A DNA stretch of 16,025 nt from Aurantibacter sp042094015 (GTDB lineage Bacteria; Bacteroidota; Bacteroidia; Flavobacteriales; Flavobacteriaceae), in NCBI RefSeq assembly GCF_042094015.1, contig NZ_JBELDZ010000057.1, positions 1 through 16,025 on the forward strand, given 5' to 3'. Of the stretch, positions 15,555-16,025 are shown one piece after another. A program made the position numbers and the translations under genes. A model generated the notes under the pieces. It saw nothing but the letters and a program-made list of their open reading frames with translations, was not told the origin of the DNA and made no database searches. Within the stretch, counting starts at the first letter, position 1. Each line of letters begins with the position of its first letter.

Positions 15555-16025
15555 TCATTTATATGCGTTTTCAATTTTAAATATCTGTTCAATATCTCCT
15601 TTTATAGTTTTACTATTCTTATCATAAAACTTCCACTTGTCTTTTATTACTTTAGATGTTTTTATTATATAATTACATCCGCCACCATTAATAAACATAC
15701 TGTCAATTTTAAATTCCCCTTCAGCAATAAAATTTCTTTTTAAATCCCAAAACTTCCAATATCCAATTTTATAATTATATTCAATTTCTTGATTGTCTAT
15801 ACCGCAATGTAAGTATTTATTGGACTCAAAATTTCCAGACCCGTATATATTTCCAAAATCAACGACAGTATTTTGATTACTCATTAAAATCTTTCGAAAA
15901 ACATAAAACTCATCTGAAGAAATAGTTTTATATAAATTAAAATCCTTATCATTTGAATCAATAAAATCAATCGTTATCAAGAAGTCTTTTTTAGTGTAAC
16001 CAATTTCTATTTTAATATTGTCTCC
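15555..16025 (-). CDS. Unrecognised protein, partial (5' end beyond window), MORN/YwqK-like segment
   Basis: The minus-strand frame is open from the stop at 15555 to the window edge. The internal TTG at 15980 is not needed as a start, because the frame continues upstream for 15 codons (GDNIKIEIGYTKKDF). At least 156 residues are therefore present and the N-terminus is missing. A segment reading YKIGYWKFWDLKRNFIAEGE resembles a MORN/YwqK-type repeat, and a later KDKWKFYDKNSKTIKGDIE looks like a second, weaker unit. No signal peptide or catalytic motif can be seen in the part available. Function unknown; the repeat resemblance is suggestive only. A 126-nt gap separates it from the TrmH-family gene; I see no clear terminator or promoter there. 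Confidence 0.65.
   Translation of the reverse strand, partial: GDNIKIEIGYTKKDFLITIDFIDSNDKDFNLYKTISSDEFYVFRKILMSNQNTVVDFGNIYGSGNFESNKYLHCGIDNQEIEYNYKIGYWKFWDLKRNFIAEGEFKIDSMFINGGGCNYIIKTSKVIKDKWKFYDKNSKTIKGDIEQIFKIENAYK

Noticed and set aside
15552..15743. 63-aa plus-strand ORF antisense to the partial gene
   Set aside because: It is hydrophobic, low in information and fully overlaps a frame open to the window edge on the other strand, so the longer frame is preferred.

Overview
The window looks like chromosome of a marine or aquatic Flavobacteriaceae (Bacteroidota). The base composition is very AT-rich. Secreted proteins have short signal peptides ending in F(A/S)Q, the endonuclease carries a type IX secretion (T9SS) C-terminal sorting domain, and several Bacteroidota-restricted families are present: a DUF2723/GT117 membrane protein, a PG_1098-like methyltransferase, and 'VGIGT..P' surface fibre modules. 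Genus cannot be fixed from sequence alone.

Bases 1-3595 look like a decayed mobile or accessory segment. They hold a tyrosine recombinase gene broken by one frameshift and one nonsense codon, a secreted endonuclease I, and a small secreted fibre-like protein with a terminator. After these comes a second copy of the integrase leader and its first codons. The two leader copies (1-145 and 3404-3546) begin with 55 identical bases. They then diverge, and each copy carries its own internally matched pair of motifs at a 20-bp period. The second copy keeps only about 22 integrase codons and runs into the 3' end of the next gene, which is on the opposite strand.

Bases 3538-9329 are a tight minus-strand operon, transcribed in the order vanadium-dependent haloperoxidase/PAP2-like secreted enzyme, DUF2723 (GT117-type) polytopic membrane glycosyltransferase candidate, and SAM-dependent methyltransferase. 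The gaps are 3 and 14 nt. The gene content suggests cell-envelope or secreted-molecule modification, but the substrate is unknown.

Bases 9450-12492 are a plus-strand two-gene surface operon. The first gene encodes a YadA-head-like fibre protein with about 14 repeats of about 17 residues and a C-terminal coiled coil. The second encodes a secreted protein with a duplicated DxNxDG-like module. A strong bidirectional terminator follows; it is nearly identical over 36 nt to the one after the small fibre gene about 9.2 kb upstream.

Bases 12605-15428 are a minus-strand group of ordinary genes: a TrmH/SpoU-family RNA methyltransferase, an AI-2E/PerM-family membrane protein, and a PG_1098-like class I methyltransferase that overlaps its upstream neighbour by 8 nt. 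The window ends inside an unrecognised minus-strand gene (15555 to the edge) with a MORN/YwqK-like segment. No tRNA, rRNA or CRISPR array was seen, and no gene-free stretch exceeds 300 bases; the largest is 3265-3537, which holds a terminator and the second leader repeat.
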